A DNA stretch of 7,074 nt from Clostridia bacterium (lineage in GTDB: Bacteria > Bacillota > Clostridia > Oscillospirales > Butyricicoccaceae). Shown here piece by piece: positions 6,646 through 7,074 of this stretch. A program made the position numbers and the translations under genes. The DNA is taken from contig JAFYMQ010000127.1 in assembly GCA_017556565.1 (NCBI GenBank), forward strand, positions 1 through 7,074. The letters are read 5' to 3'. Position 1 is the first letter of the stretch; each line of letters starts with the position of its first letter. The notes under the pieces are model-generated. The model was not told the DNA's origin. It saw only the letters and a program-made list of their open reading frames with translations, and made no database searches.

Positions 6646-6696
6646 TACACAAGCATAAAATAAAATACAGATATGTTAATTTTTGAGAGGTGTAAA

Positions 6697-7074
6697 ATGA
6701 TTTTTGATACATATTCCTATAGAAAAATGCTGTTTTGTGCAGAGACCCCTGTTGTAAAATATGACCTGTGTTATCCTTTTGTCCGCAAGAGCCGTCATGC
6801 TGATATGCTGAATACCTATAACAGACGGTTTATTGATAAAATCGTTGCAGACTCATCACCAAAACTCTATAAAGATGCGGTAAAACAGCACAAAACTCTT
6901 GTAATGTATAATAGCTTTACATCATTTGATGTTAAAAACAATTTCAATGTAATGTTCTCAAACGAAAAGATATTATCTATATTTTGGGATTTTTATGTAG
7001 AGATGGGTGCAAGCTGTTTTATAATGCACAGAGTAGCTCATAACTGGGCGCTTGACAGAGGGAAGATGATTCCG
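6697..7074 (+). CDS. DUF4163/DUF3298 (RsiV-like) domain protein, N-terminal part, no signal peptide
   Basis: A frame opens at the ATG at 6697, after GAGAGGTG (6685-6692), and stays open to the window edge, giving 126 residues. The stretch VVKYDLCYPFVRKS followed by MLNTYNRRFIDKIV (residues 19-50) resembles the start of DUF4163-type domains (strand ending in a Pro, then a helix with a conserved Asn). Residues 78-126 resemble DUF3298: NEKILSIFWDFYVEMGA, then HNWALDRGKMIP, where family members have NILSI--YY-Y-GGAHG and a Y-L-tGK segment. The usual GGAH motif reads MGASC here. These domains are typically extracellular, as in the anti-sigma factor RsiV that binds lysozyme, yet this protein starts without a signal peptide or membrane helix. 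The rest lies outside the window, so function and exact family stay uncertain. Codon use resembles its neighbours. Confidence 0.55.
   Translation, partial: MIFDTYSYRKMLFCAETPVVKYDLCYPFVRKSRHADMLNTYNRRFIDKIVADSSPKLYKDAVKQHKTLVMYNSFTSFDVKNNFNVMFSNEKILSIFWDFYVEMGASCFIMHRVAHNWALDRGKMIP

Noticed and set aside
1..7074. Mobile element, defence system, toxin-antitoxin pair or RNA gene
   Set aside because: No transposase, integrase, terminal inverted repeats, nuclease or toxin-like small gene pair, tRNA or rRNA pattern was seen. Gene packing and codon use look uniform throughout.

Overview
The window looks like ordinary chromosomal DNA of a Clostridia-class Firmicute, plausibly a gut Oscillospirales or Ruminococcus-like lineage. 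The evidence is the gene content: yajC followed by a small four-helix membrane protein, a CwlD-type amidase, a DUF4364 regulator, a YerB/DUF3048 lipoprotein and strong AGGAGG-type ribosome binding sites. Base composition is moderate and there are AT-rich spacers. The lineage is inferred from family distribution only.

Left block, + strand, 1-2739. The 3' end of yajC is followed by a 15-bp hairpin that buries the ribosome binding site of the next gene. That gene encodes a 134-residue membrane protein. It overlaps a membrane-anchored zinc N-acetylmuramoyl-L-alanine amidase of the CwlD type, which is followed two bases later by radA, the recombination and repair ATPase. The block ends in a strong hairpin terminator (2752-2789) that can serve both strands, because the next genes converge on it.

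Right block, - strand, 6604-2807. Four tightly packed genes read leftward from an extended -10 promoter near 6637-6645. They encode a DUF4364 winged-helix-like protein, a DUF3048 (YerB-like) lipoprotein with an Asn/Thr/Asp-rich linker, a full-length lipoate-protein ligase, and a BMP-family substrate-binding lipoprotein. Overlaps and spacings of -14, +2 and +18 bases mark a single operon. No ABC permease or ATPase for the BMP protein and no lipoyl-accepting protein lies in the window.

Right edge, + strand, 6697 onward. A divergent gene runs off the window. Its 126 visible residues resemble the DUF4163/DUF3298 (RsiV-like) fold but have no signal peptide or membrane helix.

There is no mobile element, CRISPR array, tRNA, rRNA or evident new defence system. 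The most notable points are the terminator-like hairpin over the ribosome binding site after yajC, the unusual composition of the four-gene operon, and the leaderless DUF3298-like protein. No gene-free stretch exceeds 300 bases; the longest gaps are 68, 67 and 92 bases.
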